From an uncultured Eubacteriales bacterium (GTDB taxonomy: Bacteria > Bacillota > Clostridia > Lachnospirales > Lachnospiraceae), in contig UQYF01000018.1 of NCBI GenBank assembly GCA_900545175.1, forward strand, positions 1 to 52,167: 52,167 nt of DNA, in the 5' to 3' direction. How positions within the stretch are numbered: position 1 is the stretch's first letter; each line of letters starts with the position of its first letter. Under the pieces are notes generated by a model. The model searched no databases. It saw only the letters and a program-made list of their open reading frames with translations, and was not told the DNA's origin. A program made the translations under genes and the position numbers. Positions 49,866 through 52,167 of this stretch are shown piece after piece.

Positions 49866-50900
49866 CTACTCAACCTCAAGCTTATCTCTTTCAAGCCCTA
49901 TGATTATGGTTGTCCCATGCCCCGGAACTGACTCCGCCTTGATGCTGTGCCCGAGATTGTCGCATATCCGCCTGCACAGATAGAGCCCTATTCCGCTCGC
50001 CTTTCTGTCCGCCCGTCCGTTAAAGCCCGTGTATCCCTTATCGAATATCCTCGGCAAATCCTCAGCCGCGATGCCTATTCCGGTGTCACTTATAACAAGC
50101 CTGTCCCCGTCACATTTGATGCTGATGCTCCCCGCAGAAGTATATTTCACCGCATTTGACAGCACCTGCTCCACTACGAAGCTGAGCCATTTCTCATCGG
50201 TGAGCGCAACCTCGTCTGTCTGCTCATACTCAAGCGAAAGCTTCTTCATTATGAACTGTGGCGCAAGCCTTCGCACTGCCGGGCGAATAATGTCATCAAC
50301 CCTGTATTCCTTAATCACATAGTCCGTGAAATCCGAATCAAGCCTCAAAAAGCACAGCACCATCTGAACATACTGCTCCACCCTGAACAGCTCCGCGCGC
50401 AGCCTCCTTGAATCCTCCGAGTCCTCCTTCTGTAATATCAAATGCATTGAAGCAATCGGCGTCTTAATCTGGTGCACCCACATGGTATAGTAGTCGACCA
50501 TGTCCGAATATTTCATGTTCATGGAGTCATTCAATCTCATTCCCCCATTTTTAAGATGTTCAATTATTTCAAGAAGCTCATTTTCTATCTCATCAGTAGT
50601 ATTCACCTGTTTTCTTATCTCGGCAGTATCCAGTATCTTTACGAACTCACTGTCATCTCCGACTGCGCTTTGAAGGATTTCCTGCATATTTTTCCATTTT
50701 CCATATTCTGAACACGCCATGATAGCAAATGCCGCAGCCATTATCACCATGCAGACAAGTGCCGGGTATAACACTGCTGCAACAGTTATTCCATACATCC
50801 AGAAGGTAAATGCAAATATGGCACTGCACACCAGAACCATCAGAAATGACTTCTTCTTACTTATTATGTAGTTTAATATAAAATGAATTTTTCTGTTCAT
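49866..50900 (-). CDS. Intramembrane-sensing histidine kinase (BceS type)
   Basis: Protein of 344 aa. Two membrane segments (~17-35 and ~38-62) with almost no outside loop, as in BceS-like kinases that sense through a partner transporter. The H-box 'WVHQIKTPIASMH' has His143. The ATPase has 'VEQVLSNAVKYT', 'ISDTGIGI', 'DKGYTG' and 'SGIGLYLCRRI'. It lies 146 nt after the response regulator gene and signals presumably to it. Confidence 0.92.
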   Translation of the reverse strand: MNRKIHFILNYIISKKKSFLMVLVCSAIFAFTFWMYGITVAAVLYPALVCMVIMAAAFAIMACSEYGKWKNMQEILQSAVGDDSEFVKILDTAEIRKQVNTTDEIENELLEIIEHLKNGGMRLNDSMNMKYSDMVDYYTMWVHQIKTPIASMHLILQKEDSEDSRRLRAELFRVEQYVQMVLCFLRLDSDFTDYVIKEYRVDDIIRPAVRRLAPQFIMKKLSLEYEQTDEVALTDEKWLSFVVEQVLSNAVKYTSAGSISIKCDGDRLVISDTGIGIAAEDLPRIFDKGYTGFNGRADRKASGIGLYLCRRICDNLGHSIKAESVPGHGTTIIIGLERDKLEVE

Positions 50901-51046
50901 GTGTCATTCCCTGTTTTTCAATTATATATTTTTTCAGAAAGCCCGCATTCCACAAATCTGTACAGCTTCATATGTTATCGTATTTCTGAACACACAGCTA
51001 CGCAGCACCATGTATAACTGTATTGCCTAACGCTTACGTACACAGC

Positions 51047-51724
51047 TTAGTCTGCCTGCACAATATATCCCACGCCGAACTTCGTCCCGATAAAATCCTT
51101 AAGTCCCGCATTATCAAGCTTCTTTCTCAGCCTGTTCACATTCACTGTGAGGGTATTCTCATCGACAAAGCTGTCACTCTCCCACAGCCTCTCCATAAGA
51201 CTCTCCCGGCTGACCACCTTGCCCCTGTTCTCCATAAGCGTTAGAAGTATCTTATACTCGTTCTTGCTCAAATCTATATTTTCCCCCTGATATGCAAGCG
51301 TGTTGTCCGACATGTTGAGCAGCGCCCCTTTGTGCTCAATAATGCTCACCGATGCCGCAAAATCATAGCTTCGCCTCAGCATCGCCGACAGCTTTGCAAT
51401 CAGCACATTCCTGTCAAACGGCTTTGCGATAAAATCATCTGCACCCATATTCATCGCCATGAGTATATTCATATTGTCTGATGCCGACGACAGAAATATT
51501 ATCGGTAGCTTGGACACATTTCTTATACGGCTGCACCAGTAATACCCATCAAAATACGGCAGTGATATGTCAAGCAGAACCAGATGCGGCTTCACCTTGG
51601 CAAACTCCGCCATTATATTCTCAAAATTCTTTGCAATATGCACCTCAAGCCCCCAGCCTGCAGCATAATCTGCAATCTCCTTTGCAATCCCCTCGTCGTC
51701 CTCGACCAGCAATATTTTATACAT
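51047..51724 (-). CDS. OmpR-family response regulator (BceR type)
   Basis: Protein of 225 aa. The receiver has acidic 'VEDDE', phospho-acceptor Asp52 ('LLDISLP'), Thr/Ser switch 'FLSSAS' and Lys in 'AKPFD'. The winged helix covers ~130-225 ('LSKNEYKILLTLMENRGKVVSRE', 'VDENTLTVNVNRLRKKL'). First gene of the module; it probably activates the ABC transporter genes when the transporter meets its peptide. The 146-nt gap to the kinase gene holds no clear promoter. Confidence 0.93.
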   Translation of the reverse strand: MYKILLVEDDEGIAKEIADYAAGWGLEVHIAKNFENIMAEFAKVKPHLVLLDISLPYFDGYYWCSRIRNVSKLPIIFLSSASDNMNILMAMNMGADDFIAKPFDRNVLIAKLSAMLRRSYDFAASVSIIEHKGALLNMSDNTLAYQGENIDLSKNEYKILLTLMENRGKVVSRESLMERLWESDSFVDENTLTVNVNRLRKKLDNAGLKDFIGTKFGVGYIVQAD

Positions 51725-51781
51725 TTACCTGCACCCCACATACATATTTGTTTAAAACCAATACATAAAATCAATACTTTA

Positions 51782-51810
51782 GATATATTATGATTTCATA
51801 GGTATTTCAA
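51782..51810 (-). promoter_or_regulatory. Possible promoter of the two-component genes
   Basis: TTGAAA (51810-51805), 17-nt spacer, TATATC (51787-51782) on the minus strand, about 60 nt before the response regulator start. Confidence 0.5.
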
Positions 51811-51897
51811 TCTCACAAGGTTCCATTTACATCAAAAAACATCATACATCGGCTACAGTTAAATTTCAATAAATTATGCTGTTGTTTATGTTTAGTC

Positions 51898-51928
51898 AAA
51901 AAAAAGCCATGACCCAATCGTCATAGCT
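51898..51928 (-). terminator. Terminator of the rRNA operon
   Basis: AGCCATGAC (51905-51913) pairs with GTCATAGCT (51920-51928), with one G-T pair. Eight T residues follow on the minus strand. It starts about 80 nt after the 23S end. Confidence 0.85.
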
Positions 51929-52009
51929 TATAAATTCAATAATTAAATTTCTTGTTCCTTCAAAACCACACATTAAACTATCAGATATGTTAACCTGAAC
52001 CATTTCTGG

Positions 52010-52167
52010 TCAAGCCCTCGACCTATTAGTATTGGTCAGCTCCAAGCGTTGCCGCTCTTCCACCTCCAACCTATCTACCTTATCGTCTATAAGGGGTCTT
52101 ACTGCCTAAGCAGGGATATCTCATCTTGAGGGGGGCTTCACGCTTAGATGCCTTCAGCGTTTATCCC
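52010..52167 (-). rRNA. 23S ribosomal RNA, 3' end (partial)
   Basis: The minus strand shows the conserved 3' end of 23S rRNA: GCTGAAGGCATCTAAGCGTG, then AGCTGACCAATACTAATAGG and TCGAGGGCTTGACC. About 158 nt are inside the window; the gene continues past the right edge. The exact 3' end is uncertain by a few bases. No 5S gene follows before the terminator. Confidence 0.95.

Noticed and set aside
51840..52009. 5S rRNA gene after 23S
   Set aside because: Only about 80 nt separate the 23S end and the terminator, and no 5S-like sequence is seen.

Overview
The window is typical of a low-to-mid GC anaerobic Firmicute of the class Clostridia, most likely a Lachnospiraceae gut or rumen bacterium. The pointers are a fabK-type fatty acid synthesis cluster with accBCDA, purine-rich Shine-Dalgarno sites before almost every start, many cyclic-di-GMP proteins, an UmuC/YolD-like/XRE cassette, and two cytoplasmic pectin enzymes (GH28, GH105). 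A Lachnospira-like pectin degrader fits, but this is inference. Nearly all genes lie on the minus strand, and the right edge is the 3' end of a 23S rRNA gene, also minus.

Layout from right to left, the direction of transcription. 52.2-51.9 kb: 23S rRNA end and terminator, with no 5S gene between them. 51.7-46.0 kb: a Bce-type module (response regulator, intramembrane-sensing kinase, XRE regulator with membrane segments, ABC ATPase, FtsX-like permease). 45.9-42.8 kb: a PAS-GAF-GGDEF diguanylate cyclase and a DEAD-box RNA helicase. 42.7-40.0 kb: a perfect 29-bp palindrome, then a metal-type operator and promoter driving an unlisted 42-residue membrane peptide, a ZIP metal transporter and a GH28 protein. 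39.8-35.9 kb: phosphonate-type ABC importer phnD-phnC-phnE-phnE. 35.6-33.0 kb: 7TM-PAS-degenerate GGDEF-EAL phosphodiesterase and a small unknown protein. 32.7-31.0 kb: an ABC exporter. 30.8-28.0 kb: a zinc importer with a His-rich binding protein. 28.0-24.8 kb: GH105, then the UmuC-type polymerase cassette. 24.9-23.7 kb: a plus-strand DUF3810 protein. 23.1-21.5 kb: a PilZ/HD-GYP pair. 21.0-15.0 kb: gltB-gltD. 14.5-13.6 kb: a plus-strand tandem GNAT protein. 13.4-11.6 kb: pepF. 11.2-2.3 kb: acpP-fabK-fabG-fabF-accB-fabZ-accC-accD-accA-acyl-CoA ligase, followed by a PAS-winged-helix regulator.

The fatty acid operon makes malonyl-CoA (AccABCD) and runs elongation (FabF, G, Z, K on ACP) but lacks fabD and fabH, which must lie elsewhere. 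It ends with an acyl-CoA ligase. Four genes make, break or bind cyclic-di-GMP.

The most useful observations are: a UmuC homologue whose only well-placed start is ACG; a MITE-like repeat family present as a 304-bp copy and a 75-bp internally deleted copy; a hidden 42-aa membrane peptide gene coupled to the ZIP transporter behind an AGTTAGTT/AACTAACT dyad; a perfect 29-bp palindrome with an alternative fold; a rearranged rRNA operon end; and changed signature residues in the GH28 and AccD proteins. I found no CRISPR array, prophage or tRNA, and no whole system I could defend as wholly new.
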